Positions 40,340-50,487 of a stretch of 53,588 bases of DNA are shown in pieces (positions within the stretch are counted from its first letter, which is position 1; each line of letters starts with the position of its first letter). The stretch is from Oxalobacteraceae bacterium. Lineage in GTDB: Bacteria; Pseudomonadota; Gammaproteobacteria; Burkholderiales; Burkholderiaceae_D. Where the stretch lies: assembly GCA_021151485.1 (NCBI GenBank), contig JAGKXB010000013.1:1-53588 (forward strand). The letters are read 5' to 3'. The notes beneath the pieces were generated by a model, which made no database searches, had not been told where the DNA came from, and saw nothing but the letters and a program-made list of their open reading frames with translations. The position numbers were made by a program, and so were the translations under genes.

Positions 40340-41437
40340 CTAACCATGTTGTTCTAATGCCCAGACCACGTGCTCACGCACTAACGCAGAATCATGCGTC
40401 ATTCGTGTTTGCAATGCTGCTACGATTTCAGGCGCACCTTTCTTTCCACTATGCGCAGCATTTCCCAAACCCACTGCAATATTACGCAACCAACGCTCGT
40501 GTCCAATACGTCGAATTGGGCTCCCCTCCAATTTGTAATTGAACTCCCTTTCACTCCAGGCAAACAAGGTCATCATGCCCGTGTTATCCAAACGATTGCG
40601 CACCGTAAAATCGGGCACAGTTGCAGGCTGGGCAAACTTATTCCATGGACACACCAATTGGCAATCGTCACAACCGTACACCCGATTGCCAATCAAAGGG
40701 CGCAACTCCACAGGAATGCTGCCTTTTAACTCAATCGTTAAATAAGAAATGCATCGCCTGGCATCCAAGCGATATGGCGCGATAATCGCCTGCGTTGGGC
40801 AGACATCAATACAAGAACGACATTGGCCACAGTGCGATGTCACCGCCTCATCCAAAGGCAAGGGAAAATCGATGAATATTTCCCCCAAAAAAAACACTGA
40901 CCCCGCATCACGATGTAATAACAAAGTGTGTTTGCCACGCCAGCCTAGCCCAGCTTTTTCAGCCAACCCCACTTCCATCACAGGCGCAGAATCCGTGAAG
41001 ACGCGATAGCCAAACTCACCGATTTCCCCTTGTATCCTCTCCGCTAATTGCTGCAAACGCGAACGCAACACCTTGTGATAATCACGACCACGTGCATACA
41101 TCGAAACATTCGCCGCCACTGGATTATTTAAACGCGCCCATTCACGGTCACGCCAATCAGGCTTTATATCCTGCGGCAAATAATTCATGCGCGCCATCAG
41201 CACTCGTACCGTACCGGGGACCAACTCTGCTGGACGAGCACGCTTCATGCCATGCGAGGCCATGTAATCCATTTCACCATGGCAACCCGCATCCAACCAG
41301 GCTTGCAAACCGGCTTGCGCTTGCGATAAATCAGGATCGGCAATCCGAATATCAGCAAAACCCAGCTCACGCCCCCAAGCCTTGATCGTCAAAGCGAGCA
41401 TGTTTAAATCAGAAAGTGAGGTCACAGATTCATTCAT
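40340..41437 (-). CDS. queG: Epoxyqueuosine reductase
   Basis: The last enzyme of queuosine tRNA modification, a cobalamin- and iron-sulfur-dependent reductase. With MNESVTSLSD (41437) it has 365 residues; the frame is open 14 codons further, and MLALTIKAWG is another possible start, so the N-terminus is unsure. Two 4Fe-4S motifs are clear: CGQCRSCIDVCP and CDDCQLVCPWN. The segment YMASHGMKRARPAELVPGT and a C-terminal HEAT-like helical region also fit. It is divergent from tsaE-amiC, an arrangement I recall from beta-proteobacteria. Confidence 0.95.
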   Translation of the reverse strand: MNESVTSLSDLNMLALTIKAWGRELGFADIRIADPDLSQAQAGLQAWLDAGCHGEMDYMASHGMKRARPAELVPGTVRVLMARMNYLPQDIKPDWRDREWARLNNPVAANVSMYARGRDYHKVLRSRLQQLAERIQGEIGEFGYRVFTDSAPVMEVGLAEKAGLGWRGKHTLLLHRDAGSVFFLGEIFIDFPLPLDEAVTSHCGQCRSCIDVCPTQAIIAPYRLDARRCISYLTIELKGSIPVELRPLIGNRVYGCDDCQLVCPWNKFAQPATVPDFTVRNRLDNTGMMTLFAWSEREFNYKLEGSPIRRIGHERWLRNIAVGLGNAAHSGKKGAPEIVAALQTRMTHDSALVREHVVWALEQHG

Positions 41438-41544
41438 TCGTTTAACAATACAGAATACGGTAATACAACAACGAACCAAGCTTCAAACAATCATGCCAAA
41501 ACTGTTCAAACCTGTAAAACCAAGTTATCAAGTATCATATTTCG

Positions 41545-42105
41545 ATGCAAGATTCTTCCACACACACATATATAAAAAACACCACTCCCAGCACTCGCTG
41601 CATCCATCTTAACGATGAGGTCGGCACCGTAGCATTGGGTGGCGCATTGGCGCGTATTTTGAGACCAGGCCTCACTATTTATCTGCATGGTGACCTGGGT
41701 GCTGGCAAAACCACTTTGACGCGCGCGCTATTACATGCTGCCGGTTATGTTGGTCGTGTTAAAAGCCCTAGTTACACGCTGGCCGAACCTTATCATATTG
41801 AGTTGGCTGGACAAACCGTCACAGTGATGCATTTTGATTTATATCGGATGAATAGCCCGGAAGAATTTCTAGAGGCGGGATTCCGCGAAGAGTTCAACGC
41901 GCACACCATTTGTATCGTCGAATGGCCAGAGAAAGCTGACACGGTCTTGCCATCGCCTGATATCGAGATATTTTTAACCATTTCAGAGTCTCACCCCAAC
42001 TGTGATTATCATAGTCGTGATGTAAAATTGACAGCATCATCTGAACATGGCTCGTCATGCTTGGCAAGCCTTCGTAATCCTGCACCCTTCGTACCTGATA
42101 TTTAA
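41545..42105 (+). CDS. tsaE: tRNA threonylcarbamoyladenosine ATPase TsaE
   Basis: A 186-residue P-loop ATPase that works with TsaB and TsaD to make t6A37 on ANN-decoding tRNAs. Walker A is LHGDLGAGKTTLTRALL (about 48-64). The switch-like VKSPSYTLAEPY, the DLYRM segment and the IVEWPEKA motif are all family hallmarks. The C-terminal 30 residues are extra and unlike the family. The stop overlaps the amiC start (TAATG), so translation is coupled. Confidence 0.95.
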   Translation: MQDSSTHTYIKNTTPSTRCIHLNDEVGTVALGGALARILRPGLTIYLHGDLGAGKTTLTRALLHAAGYVGRVKSPSYTLAEPYHIELAGQTVTVMHFDLYRMNSPEEFLEAGFREEFNAHTICIVEWPEKADTVLPSPDIEIFLTISESHPNCDYHSRDVKLTASSEHGSSCLASLRNPAPFVPDI

Positions 42106-43421
42106 TGCCACGCTCACCTAGCACCACACGTCGCACACTATTGAAAGCCGGCAGCACACTATTACTCTCAGTACTGCCCGCTATACCATCACGGGCTGCG
42201 GACGGAAGCATTCTCGCCGTACGCGTTTGGCCGGCACAAGACTATACCCGCGTCACGTTAGAAAATAACCGTCCATTAAAAGCGACGCATTTTCTAGTGA
42301 AAAATCCGGATCGCCTGGTGGTTGATATCGAAGGGTTAGAACTTAACCCGACTTTGAAAGAATTAATCGCCAAAATTCAATCCAACGATCCCTACATTAA
42401 GCAAGTCCGAGTTGGTCAAAATCGCCCCAATGTAGTTCGCCTGGTATTTGATTTAAAAGAAGAAATTAAGCCACAAGTGTTTACGCTAGAACCCGTCGGT
42501 AACTATCGCTATCGCTTGGTGTTTGATTTATACCCTATTAATCCACCCGATTTGATTGCTGCATTGATCGCAAAAAACGATGCTTCATCTCATCAACCAA
42601 CAACCTCTAAGGCACCAACAAATGCTAACGCTGTTCCCACTAACGGTAACAGTGCCCACAAAACTAATAAAACCGACACGCCCGCAGAACCCAATCCATC
42701 AAAACAAACTGCTCGCCTCATCACAATTGCACTTGACCCCGGCCATGGCGGTGAAGATCCCGGCGCGATTGGTAAAGCAGGCAGCCGCGAAAAAGATGTC
42801 GTTCTCGCCATCGCCAAACGGTTAAAGCGCAAAATAGAAGAGCAGCCCAACATGCGTGTCATGCTGACACGTGATGGCGATTATTTCGTACCCTTACATG
42901 TCCGGGTACAAAAAGCGCGCAAAGTACAAGCAGATTTGTTCATGTCCATCCACGCTGACGCATGGGTAGAAACCACTGCGCGTGGCTCGTCGGTTTTTGT
43001 TTTATCAGAAAAAGGCGCCAGCTCTACGGCAGCGCGCTGGTTGGCGAATAAAGAAAATGCAGCCGACTTGATCGGCGGTATCAACATCAAAAATCATGAC
43101 CGTGAATTGGCCAGCGTATTACTGGACTTATCTACCACCGCACAAATTAAAGACAGTCTAAAGTTGGGAAAAGCCGTACTGGGCGAAATCAGCAGCATCA
43201 ATCGCTTGCATAAAGGCTCGGTTGAACAAGCCGGATTTGCCGTACTCAAGGCCCCCGACATTCCCAGCATTCTGATCGAAACGGCATTCATTTCAAACCC
43301 AGAAGAAGAGGCCAAGCTGGGCGATGAAGATTATCAAGAAAAAATGGCGGATGCCGTATTAAACGGCATTCAAAAATACTTCATCAAAAATCCACCATTA
43401 GCCAAAGGGCGAATGACTTAA
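42105..43421 (+). CDS. amiC: N-acetylmuramoyl-L-alanine amidase AmiC type
   Basis: A 438-residue periplasmic enzyme that cuts peptide stems from murein during cell separation. The N-terminus has a twin-arginine signal (TRRTLLKAGS) ending near SRAADG. The AMIN domain (about 38-140) targets the septum. A Thr/Asn/Pro-rich linker leads to the Amidase_3 zinc domain, with IALDPGHGGEDPGAIG (first His and the PGHGG pattern), MSIHADA and the late ETAFISNPEEE (catalytic Glu). It is preceded by tsaE with a one-base overlap and is convergent with the DedA gene 16 bases away. Confidence 0.95.
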   Translation: MPRSPSTTRRTLLKAGSTLLLSVLPAIPSRAADGSILAVRVWPAQDYTRVTLENNRPLKATHFLVKNPDRLVVDIEGLELNPTLKELIAKIQSNDPYIKQVRVGQNRPNVVRLVFDLKEEIKPQVFTLEPVGNYRYRLVFDLYPINPPDLIAALIAKNDASSHQPTTSKAPTNANAVPTNGNSAHKTNKTDTPAEPNPSKQTARLITIALDPGHGGEDPGAIGKAGSREKDVVLAIAKRLKRKIEEQPNMRVMLTRDGDYFVPLHVRVQKARKVQADLFMSIHADAWVETTARGSSVFVLSEKGASSTAARWLANKENAADLIGGINIKNHDRELASVLLDLSTTAQIKDSLKLGKAVLGEISSINRLHKGSVEQAGFAVLKAPDIPSILIETAFISNPEEEAKLGDEDYQEKMADAVLNGIQKYFIKNPPLAKGRMT

Positions 43422-43437
43422 CAATATTTAAATATTT

Positions 43438-44079
43438 TTAAAATATTTTCTTCGCCACTTTCCACAACCCACCCAGCATCACAGGCACTACGGCTGCGCC
43501 GACGCCTATTAGCACAATCGTATTTAAATGATCACGAATTAAAGGAATGCCGCCAAAGAAATAACCCGCTGCAACCAAGCCAACGACCCAAATTAGGGCG
43601 CCAGTGATATTGAAAAACTGGAACTTAGCAAATGTCATGTTGGATACGCCTGCAACAAAAGGAGCGAACGTGCGCACGATGGGGACAAAGCGGCACAGGA
43701 TAATCGTCTTACCACCATGTTTTTCAAAAAATGCGTGGGTTTTTTGCAATGCTTGTTTATCCAACCATTTGTAATCATGGGTAAATACTTTTTGCCCAAT
43801 CGCAGCACCTATCCAATAATTGACGGTATTACCTAAAATAGCAGCAGTGACCAATAAAGTCATCAACACCCAAATATTCAACGCGCCTTCGGCACAAAAA
43901 GCACCAGCGATGAATAACAAAGTATCCCCAGGAAGAAAAGGCAAAACAACCAAACCCGTTTCGCCAAAAATGATTCCAAACAACACTGCGTAAATCAAAG
44001 TGCCATACTCAGCAATCAGCGTACCAAGCGCTTTATCCACATTTAAAACAATATCCAGCAATTGAGCGAAATCCACCAT
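43438..44079 (-). CDS. DedA family membrane protein
   Basis: A 213-residue inner membrane protein with about five hydrophobic segments. FGETGLVVLPFLPGDTLLFIAG (about 40-61) and CRFVPIVRTFAPFVAGVSNM (about 129-148) are the conserved DedA motifs; the acidic and Arg residues in them are needed for function in E. coli YqjA/YghB. DedA proteins have been linked to undecaprenyl-phosphate or phospholipid recycling across the membrane. It lies downstream of the ABC exporter gene on the same strand, with a 57-base AT-rich gap. Confidence 0.92.
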   Translation of the reverse strand: MVDFAQLLDIVLNVDKALGTLIAEYGTLIYAVLFGIIFGETGLVVLPFLPGDTLLFIAGAFCAEGALNIWVLMTLLVTAAILGNTVNYWIGAAIGQKVFTHDYKWLDKQALQKTHAFFEKHGGKTIILCRFVPIVRTFAPFVAGVSNMTFAKFQFFNITGALIWVVGLVAAGYFFGGIPLIRDHLNTIVLIGVGAAVVPVMLGGLWKVAKKIF

Positions 44080-44136
44080 ATCCCCTTAGATTTTTTAATA
44101 TTTTGCCAATTTTCCAACTTTAACAAACATTTGCTG

Positions 44137-46020
44137 CTATTCCTTTACATCATCAGACGCATCCTCATCCTGCCTGGCCTGCTGTCGCTCCCACATCTGC
44201 GCATATGCGCCTTGCGCAGCTAACAACTCTTGATGCGTACCACGCTCAATAATCCGACCATGATCCATTACCAAAATTTGCGCCGCATCGGCAATTGTGG
44301 ATAAACGATGGGCGATTACCAAACTAGTACGATTCTTCGCAATGGATTTCAACTGCGCCTGAATTGCTTGCTCCGCTCTGGAGTCCAGAGCTGAAGTGGC
44401 TTCATCAAAAATCAATATTGCGGGATTTTTTAACAAGGTTCTGGCGATGGCGATACGTTGTTTTTCACCGCCAGACAACTTCAAGCCACGCTCGCCTACC
44501 ATTGTCTCATAAGCATCCGGCAAGCTTGCAATAAAATCATGGATAGAGGCGGCTTTGGCCACCGCGATGATTTCATCCTGACTGGCACCTGGTTTGCCAT
44601 ACGCGATGTTGTAGGCAATAGTGTCATTAAACAAAACCGTATCCTGCGGAACGATCCCTATCGCTGCACGTAATGACGCCTGCGTTACCTCACGCAAATC
44701 CTGTCCATCAATGGTGATACTGCCTTGATTCACCTCATAAAACCGGAATAACAAACGCGACAAAGTAGATTTACCAGAACCACTATGCCCAACCACCGCC
44801 ACTGTGGTCCCCGCCTCAATCGTAAAATCGACATCAAACAAAATTTGTCGCTTAGCTTCGTAGCTGAAGTCCACGTGAGAAAACTGGATTTGTGCGCCCC
44901 GCACAGACAAAGGTTGCGCATTTGGCGCATCCTGCACTTCTTTATGCTGATCAAGCAATCCAAACAAACGCTCCATATCCGCCAGACTTTGCTTGATTTC
45001 ACGATAAATCACGCCCAAAAAATTCAATGGAATATACAACTGAATCATAAAAGCATTGACGAGCACCAAATCACCCAAAGTCATACTGCCATCCACCACA
45101 CCCTGTGCGGCACGCCACAAAATCAGCGTCACGGCGATAGCAATAATCAAAGATTGCCCACTATTTAATAATGAAAGGGAAGTCTGTGATTTGACCGCGG
45201 CTGCTTCGAAATGCTGCAAACCTTCATCGTAACGACGTGCTTCGACCTCCTCATTACCAAAATATTTCACAGTCTCGTAATTGATCAAGGCATCCATCGC
45301 GCGAGTATTCGCTTTGGAATCAAGCTCATTCATAGTCCGCCTAAAGTGTGTCCGCCACTCCGTCACCCACACCGTAAACGCAATATACAAAATTAGTGCC
45401 ACCGCAGTGATGATGGAAAACCAGGCATCGTAATGCAGCGCTAGATACACAATTACCAAGGCAATTTCAACCAAGGTCGGCAAAATACTAAACAAGGTAT
45501 ACGACACCAGCGATGAAATACCACGCGTACCACGCTCAATATCACGCGTCACGCCACCAGTTTGACGATTCAAATGAAAACGCAATGACAAAGCATGTAA
45601 ATGGCGAAATGCCCGCAACGCCACCGCACGTACCGCGCGCTGCGTCACTTTGGCAAACAAAAATTCACGCAGCTCGGTAAATACTGTCGTAGCCAAACGC
45701 AAGCCGCCATAAGCAAACAAAATTCCCAGCGGCAATACCAACATGTGTCCAAGCTGACTAGCATGATTAACACTCGTGCTTGCGTTCGCCACATTAGCTA
45801 GATTGATCATATTGCTCATATGATCGACCAAATTTTTCAACAACAATGGCACACCGATATTGGCTACTTTGGCGCCTATAAGGCACAACAAAGCGAACAG
45901 CACACGCCATTTGTATACCCATAAATAAGGAAACAAAGTTTTTAACGTTGCCCAGTCATTACGTGAAGCGCGATCATTATGTGCGCGAGATATAGGTGAG
46001 GAATATGAGCGATGACGCAT
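44137..46020 (-). CDS. Atm1/HMT1-type ABC exporter
   Basis: A 627-residue half-transporter with fused permease and ATPase. Six membrane helices span about 30-330. The ATPase domain has Walker A GHSGSGKSTLSRLL (about 415-428), the signature LSGGEKQRIAIART and Walker B ILIFDEATSALD, with the H-loop in VIAHRLST. The TGGVTRDIERGTRGISSL segment and overall sequence fit the Atm1 group, which in bacteria exports glutathione-linked compounds or metal-thiol adducts. It would act as a homodimer in the inner membrane. It is divergent from the protease gene. Confidence 0.92.
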   Translation of the reverse strand: MRHRSYSSPISRAHNDRASRNDWATLKTLFPYLWVYKWRVLFALLCLIGAKVANIGVPLLLKNLVDHMSNMINLANVANASTSVNHASQLGHMLVLPLGILFAYGGLRLATTVFTELREFLFAKVTQRAVRAVALRAFRHLHALSLRFHLNRQTGGVTRDIERGTRGISSLVSYTLFSILPTLVEIALVIVYLALHYDAWFSIITAVALILYIAFTVWVTEWRTHFRRTMNELDSKANTRAMDALINYETVKYFGNEEVEARRYDEGLQHFEAAAVKSQTSLSLLNSGQSLIIAIAVTLILWRAAQGVVDGSMTLGDLVLVNAFMIQLYIPLNFLGVIYREIKQSLADMERLFGLLDQHKEVQDAPNAQPLSVRGAQIQFSHVDFSYEAKRQILFDVDFTIEAGTTVAVVGHSGSGKSTLSRLLFRFYEVNQGSITIDGQDLREVTQASLRAAIGIVPQDTVLFNDTIAYNIAYGKPGASQDEIIAVAKAASIHDFIASLPDAYETMVGERGLKLSGGEKQRIAIARTLLKNPAILIFDEATSALDSRAEQAIQAQLKSIAKNRTSLVIAHRLSTIADAAQILVMDHGRIIERGTHQELLAAQGAYAQMWERQQARQDEDASDDVKE

Positions 46021-46179
46021 GAAAAATAAAATTTACTAAAAATTAACAAAAAGTACCATCAATACAATACTAAAAAACTTAAAAATACTAAGAAGAAGAG
46101 GAGTACACTTTGCAAATGCTTGGGACAAAAATTGCAACCGAGCAACCCAAAACTCAAAACGCAATGTCAAAGGTGACCT

Positions 46180-48309
46180 ATGAAAAACTCTTCAAGAATC
46201 ATCCGGATTGCCACTATTGCAACCATTACTACAGCAAGTGTCTGCGCTTTGGGACTGGCTATTTTCCCTGATTACTTGCCCTTCAAAACAAAATCAAACA
46301 ATTCAACACAAAACACGCGTCTCACCTCTGCCAATACCGATTTAGCACAACCATCTCACACAACAAACTCCGCACCTGCCGCAACATCGCAGACAGCATT
46401 ATTACAAATACCATTTGGGAACGCCGCCTCAATTAACAATACAAAGAATGCAATCGCTCCCACACAAGAAACCACAGATTACAAATTCAACATCACACTA
46501 CCCGGTCTGGACAAAGCACAACTAGCAAAGCTACTGGAAGAAGACCAACGCCAAGCCGACCAAATTGGCACACCAACACGTGAAGGCATCGTGCGTGATG
46601 TCCCAAGCAATATGCAACAAGTAAATTTGAATGGGTTGGCATGGCAAACAACCACGCAAGGCGGCAATATGGCTTCTTTCGACATTAGCAGCCCCAACGC
46701 CCAAGCAATGCGCGTCAAACTGGAAATACCCACTAATAGCCAACCCATGTTTCTCAGCTTTGTTGATAAGTTTGGACACGCCACGGAACCGGTTGCCTGG
46801 AGTGAGTTGTCAAATGGCACACTAAGCAGCTGGAGTCCCTTACTGGACGGAGATCGCATTCGAGTAGAATTTTTCTCCCCCAATGGCGCACCACAACAAG
46901 CACTGCAATTATCCGTTGCCCAAATTGCCCATATCTACAAAGGACAGCAAATAGCATTGAATCAAGCAAGACTAGGCAACGACCAAATCAGCGGCACCGC
47001 GGGCGCATGCTCTTACAACGCCAGCTGCGTCAACAATGGCAACCCCAGCGCAGCCTATACCAATGCTGAAAATGCCGTGGCGCGCATCAGCTTTATTTCA
47101 GGCTCGTCATCTTATTTGTGTTCAGCCTCTCTAGTTGGAAAAAACAATAGTGATGGCTATCTGCTGACAGCTGCGCATTGTATTCACGACGCCACAACCG
47201 CATCCACGTTATCAACTCGCTGGTTTTATCAAAAAACAGGATGCTCCAACACTGATGACTCTCGATTGACCAATATTGGGGGCGGTGCCAGCTTGGTCGT
47301 CAGCGATCAAAGCAAGGATTTGACGTTGTTAAAATTGAAATTAGCAGCACCAAGCACCGTCACAGCACTGTCTGTGGCATCTAATGGACTGACGACCGGA
47401 ACTGGTTTTCTTGGCATTCACCATCCATCAGGTGATTACAAAAAAGTCAGTGAAGGTACAGTCTCAGGTATTGCAAACAGCACATTTAGCGGGATTAGCA
47501 CTCCCATCAAAACCTATCAAGTAGGATGGAAAACAGGGATCACTGCAGCAGGCTCAAGCGGCAGCCCCATGCTTGGATGGGATGGCACCCAATACACCGT
47601 CACAGGCGCACTGACTGGTGGCTCATCCAGCTGTCAACGTTTAACGGGAACCGACATGTATTCGGTCATGTCCGATTTTTACCCACAAATTGCATCCTAC
47701 GTCACAGCAAGCACCACAACACCTTTTACCCCCTCGACCCCGACAAGTCCAAGCACACCAACCACACCAACGATTGCAGATGGCCGATATACCATCAGCA
47801 CCGATGATGGTAAGGGTTTAGCTTCCATTCCATTCTATTTTTCAGACAATCGTATCCTGCCAATTGCGTTATTGAGTGGCACTGTCCCATCGTATTACAC
47901 ACCGATTAAATGGATGCAAGTGAGCAATACGGTAAATACAGGCAACACAACAAGCACCGTCAAGCTGGCAATGTTGGGCTACCCCATCATCGCCCCCAAC
48001 ACGATAGGGCAAAGCGTTTATAGCCCGTTAAACGCCAATTTAATCAAGAGCACGGATACCAGCACTTTCACCATTGAGTCTGCCGGCAAGCTTACGAATG
48101 GAAAAAATGCCTATCGCATTCGTGCAATTTTTGCTAACTCTGCCACCTCTGCCACCCCTGTTTGCCTAGGCACCGCGCAATTAACCGGTAGCGATCTTGT
48201 TAGTCGACTCATTAAAGCTGCAGGCAACAATTTACGTGCCAGCAATGGTATTGTTTCAGTCGCTTGCGATAGCACAGATGTGCTGAAAATCAGTTTTGAT
48301 ACAAAATAA
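46180..48309 (+). CDS. Secreted lysyl-endopeptidase-like serine protease
   Basis: A 709-residue protein with an N-terminal hydrophobic signal (about 8-28), a Thr/Ser/Asn-rich propeptide-like region and a trypsin-like (S1) domain at about 295-508. The triad is visible: His333 (TAAHC), Asp380 (SKDLTLLKL) and Ser460 (GSSGSP). The Cys pattern and the GIHHPSGDYKKVSEG segment resemble Achromobacter-type lysyl endopeptidase. A Thr/Pro/Ser linker (about 510-530) joins a C-terminal domain of about 180 residues that I do not recognise. The ATG is preceded by AAAGGTG. It probably digests proteins outside the cell. Confidence 0.85.
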   Translation: MKNSSRIIRIATIATITTASVCALGLAIFPDYLPFKTKSNNSTQNTRLTSANTDLAQPSHTTNSAPAATSQTALLQIPFGNAASINNTKNAIAPTQETTDYKFNITLPGLDKAQLAKLLEEDQRQADQIGTPTREGIVRDVPSNMQQVNLNGLAWQTTTQGGNMASFDISSPNAQAMRVKLEIPTNSQPMFLSFVDKFGHATEPVAWSELSNGTLSSWSPLLDGDRIRVEFFSPNGAPQQALQLSVAQIAHIYKGQQIALNQARLGNDQISGTAGACSYNASCVNNGNPSAAYTNAENAVARISFISGSSSYLCSASLVGKNNSDGYLLTAAHCIHDATTASTLSTRWFYQKTGCSNTDDSRLTNIGGGASLVVSDQSKDLTLLKLKLAAPSTVTALSVASNGLTTGTGFLGIHHPSGDYKKVSEGTVSGIANSTFSGISTPIKTYQVGWKTGITAAGSSGSPMLGWDGTQYTVTGALTGGSSSCQRLTGTDMYSVMSDFYPQIASYVTASTTTPFTPSTPTSPSTPTTPTIADGRYTISTDDGKGLASIPFYFSDNRILPIALLSGTVPSYYTPIKWMQVSNTVNTGNTTSTVKLAMLGYPIIAPNTIGQSVYSPLNANLIKSTDTSTFTIESAGKLTNGKNAYRIRAIFANSATSATPVCLGTAQLTGSDLVSRLIKAAGNNLRASNGIVSVACDSTDVLKISFDTK

Positions 48310-48339
48310 TCTCCTTTAAAAGATTTATTTATGTGATTT

Positions 48340-49542
48340 ATGCAACTTATGACATCAACCAACCCTACTTTCAATCAGGAATTACAAGCGATTCGACGTG
48401 ATATTCATGCCCACCCGGAGCTGTGCTTTGAAGAGCAACGCACAGCCGAGGTTGTGGCCAAGAAACTAACAGAATGGAATATTCCTATCCTACGCGGGTT
48501 AGCAGTTACAGGCGTCATTGGCATCATCAAGAAAGGTAATAGCGCACGAGCTATTGGCCTACGTGCGGACATGGATGCCCTGCCGATGCAAGAAATCAAT
48601 ACGTTTCCCCATGCCTCACAACATCCCGGGAAAATGCACGCCTGCGGCCATGACGGGCATACCGCGATGTTGTTGGGTGCTGCGTACTATTTAGCCAAAC
48701 ACGGTAATTTTGATGGCACAGTATTCCTCATTTTCCAGCCCGCCGAAGAAGGTGGTGGTGGCGCCAAACGAATGATGGACGAGCAACTGTTCACTCTTTG
48801 CCCTATGCAAGCCATTTATGGCATGCATAACTGGCCAGGCATGGCAGCGGGTAGTTTTGGCGTAAAAGCGGGACCAATGATGGCCTCTAGCAATGAATTC
48901 AAAGTCACGATTCACGGCAAAGGCGCCCATGCAGCACAACCAAACCGGGGCATTGACCCCATCATGGTTGCGATTCAAATCGCGCAAAGCTGGCAAAGCA
49001 TTATTACTCGCAATAAAAACCCGCTGGACGCCGCGGTACTCTCCATCACACAAATCCATGCCGGCAGCGCTAACAATGTGATTCCCGAGGAAGCCACCAT
49101 CATCGGCACAGTGCGTACTTTTACCACAGCAACCCTGGATTTAATCGAAACCCGCATGCGAGAAATCACCGAACACACTTGTGCTGCATTTGGGGCCACA
49201 GGGCATTTCGAATTCAGGCGCAGTTATCCCCCCTTAATCAACCATGCGCCAGAAACCGCGCTCGCCATCGGCGTCATGCGCTCCATCGCAGGAGCAGAAA
49301 AAGTCAATACAGACATCGAACCCAGCATGGGGGCAGAAGATTTCGCTTTTTTCTTGCAAGAAAAACCGGGTTGCTATGTCTTCATCGGCAATGGAGAAGG
49401 CAATCACCGCGAGTCAGGGCACGGATTAGGCCCTTGCAACTTACATAACGCAAGTTATGATTTCAATGATGAACTACTGCCGATAGGCATCCATTATTGG
49501 GTCAAATTGGCTGAAACAGCGCTGAGCAAACAAGGTGCGTGA
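48340..49542 (+). CDS. M20 family amidohydrolase (hippurate hydrolase-like)
   Basis: A 400-residue metal-dependent amidohydrolase. The IRRDIHAHPELCFEEQRTAE opening, HACGHDGHTAML (metal-binding Cys and His), the catalytic-base region FQPAEEGGGGAKRM and the dimerisation segment GKGAHAAQPNRGIDPI are all present. This subfamily removes acyl groups from amino acids (hippurate, IAA-amino acids, N-acyl peptides); the natural substrate is not clear here. A start three codons later (MTSTN) is possible. It heads a short run with the lipoprotein and YggU-type genes. Confidence 0.93.
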   Translation: MQLMTSTNPTFNQELQAIRRDIHAHPELCFEEQRTAEVVAKKLTEWNIPILRGLAVTGVIGIIKKGNSARAIGLRADMDALPMQEINTFPHASQHPGKMHACGHDGHTAMLLGAAYYLAKHGNFDGTVFLIFQPAEEGGGGAKRMMDEQLFTLCPMQAIYGMHNWPGMAAGSFGVKAGPMMASSNEFKVTIHGKGAHAAQPNRGIDPIMVAIQIAQSWQSIITRNKNPLDAAVLSITQIHAGSANNVIPEEATIIGTVRTFTTATLDLIETRMREITEHTCAAFGATGHFEFRRSYPPLINHAPETALAIGVMRSIAGAEKVNTDIEPSMGAEDFAFFLQEKPGCYVFIGNGEGNHRESGHGLGPCNLHNASYDFNDELLPIGIHYWVKLAETALSKQGA

Positions 49543-49612
49543 ACTCATTTAACCAACCCATTTCCAATTTATTAATATTAAATCGCAACATCGACATCCG
49601 GGGCCACATTTC

Positions 49613-50110
49613 ATGTACGCAATATTCCTTTTGTTCGCAGCACTCTTGGCAGCATGCAACCCAGCAACAGATAAAAACACAGCCGCAGGCAAAACATCTC
49701 AGCCGACGAATGAATATTGTGGGCAATTCGCAAACAATACCGCGTTCGTACTGAACACAAAAACAAGCGCAAGAATTGGTCCGTTTAAAGATTTTGTAAC
49801 AGGAGAAGAAAAGAGGTCATGCATTATTCAAGCTCAAACTACAGGCTTGCAGTTTGCCAATTTAATTGATGCAATACGTCTGTTACGTGCAGGCCTATTT
49901 AGTGCTTGGAAAGAAGAGCGTGCTTATCAAGCCGACAACCCAACTGGAACTACCACAGCATTCCTTGATGGTGGGCGCCTGGCCATCGTACAAGTCAATT
50001 GGGAGCCCGTACCTGAAGCTAATTGCCCTAAAGATAAAATAATTACAACATGCCAACTAAAACCTGAACAAAAGCTGTACACGATTACGATCCAAGCTAT
50101 GCAAAAGTAA
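49613..50110 (+). CDS. Small lipoprotein, unknown function
   Basis: A 165-residue protein with a lipobox (LLAAC, Cys15) after a short hydrophobic signal, so it should be lipid-anchored. The mature part contains four more Cys residues that could form disulfides, a mixed alpha/beta profile and a Gly-Thr-Thr-Thr turn near the centre. I do not recognise a family. It lies 70 bases after the M20 gene and 8 bases before the YggU-type gene. Confidence 0.68.
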   Translation: MYAIFLLFAALLAACNPATDKNTAAGKTSQPTNEYCGQFANNTAFVLNTKTSARIGPFKDFVTGEEKRSCIIQAQTTGLQFANLIDAIRLLRAGLFSAWKEERAYQADNPTGTTTAFLDGGRLAIVQVNWEPVPEANCPKDKIITTCQLKPEQKLYTITIQAMQK

Positions 50111-50118
50111 AAATTGTC

Positions 50119-50346
50119 ATGTTACTTTTACAAATCAAAGTCAAACCCAATACCCGCAGCAGCACACTGAATAAAATGGAAGATGGCACATGGTGTGCAC
50201 AATTAAAAGCGCCGCCAGTTGATGGCAAAGCAAACGAAGAATTAATCGCACTAGTTGCGCAATATTTTGATTGCCGCAAGGCAGACGTATCAATCAAAAG
50301 CGGCGCATCTGGGCGAATGAAGATGGTAACCATTCGCTCTGTTTAA
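50119..50346 (+). CDS. yggU: YggU/DUF167 family protein
   Basis: A 75-residue protein of the UPF0235 family: IKVKPNTRSS, LKAPPVDGKANEELIALVAQ and the C-terminal VSIKSGASGRMKMVTI are the conserved parts. The function is unknown; the structure known for E. coli YggU is a small alpha/beta fold. The 141 bases downstream, up to the convergent effector gene, hold no supported gene. Confidence 0.9.
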   Translation: MLLLQIKVKPNTRSSTLNKMEDGTWCAQLKAPPVDGKANEELIALVAQYFDCRKADVSIKSGASGRMKMVTIRSV

Positions 50347-50487
50347 ACCCCAATGCCTCCCAATTTCTGCCAATCAATGCCGAACACTGGACTCTGGCCA
50401 ATCAATTAGTAATAGATTGGCGATTCCAAGGTGCTGGTGTTACCGACTGCGACGGAACTGCGCGCCATTTATAAAATGTGATAAGAA

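Noticed and set aside
42103..42107. tsaE-amiC one-base overlap as a novel fusion of pathways
   Set aside because: This gene order is a common one in proteobacteria.
43422..43437. AT-rich run between amiC and the DedA gene as an origin or attachment site
   Set aside because: Only 16 bases of A/T between convergent stops, best explained as simple sequence or a weak terminator.
50347..50487. Possible small ORF after yggU (WTLANQLVIDWRFQGAG)
   Set aside because: It overlaps yggU out of frame, has no start signal and no recognisable family; at most a remnant.
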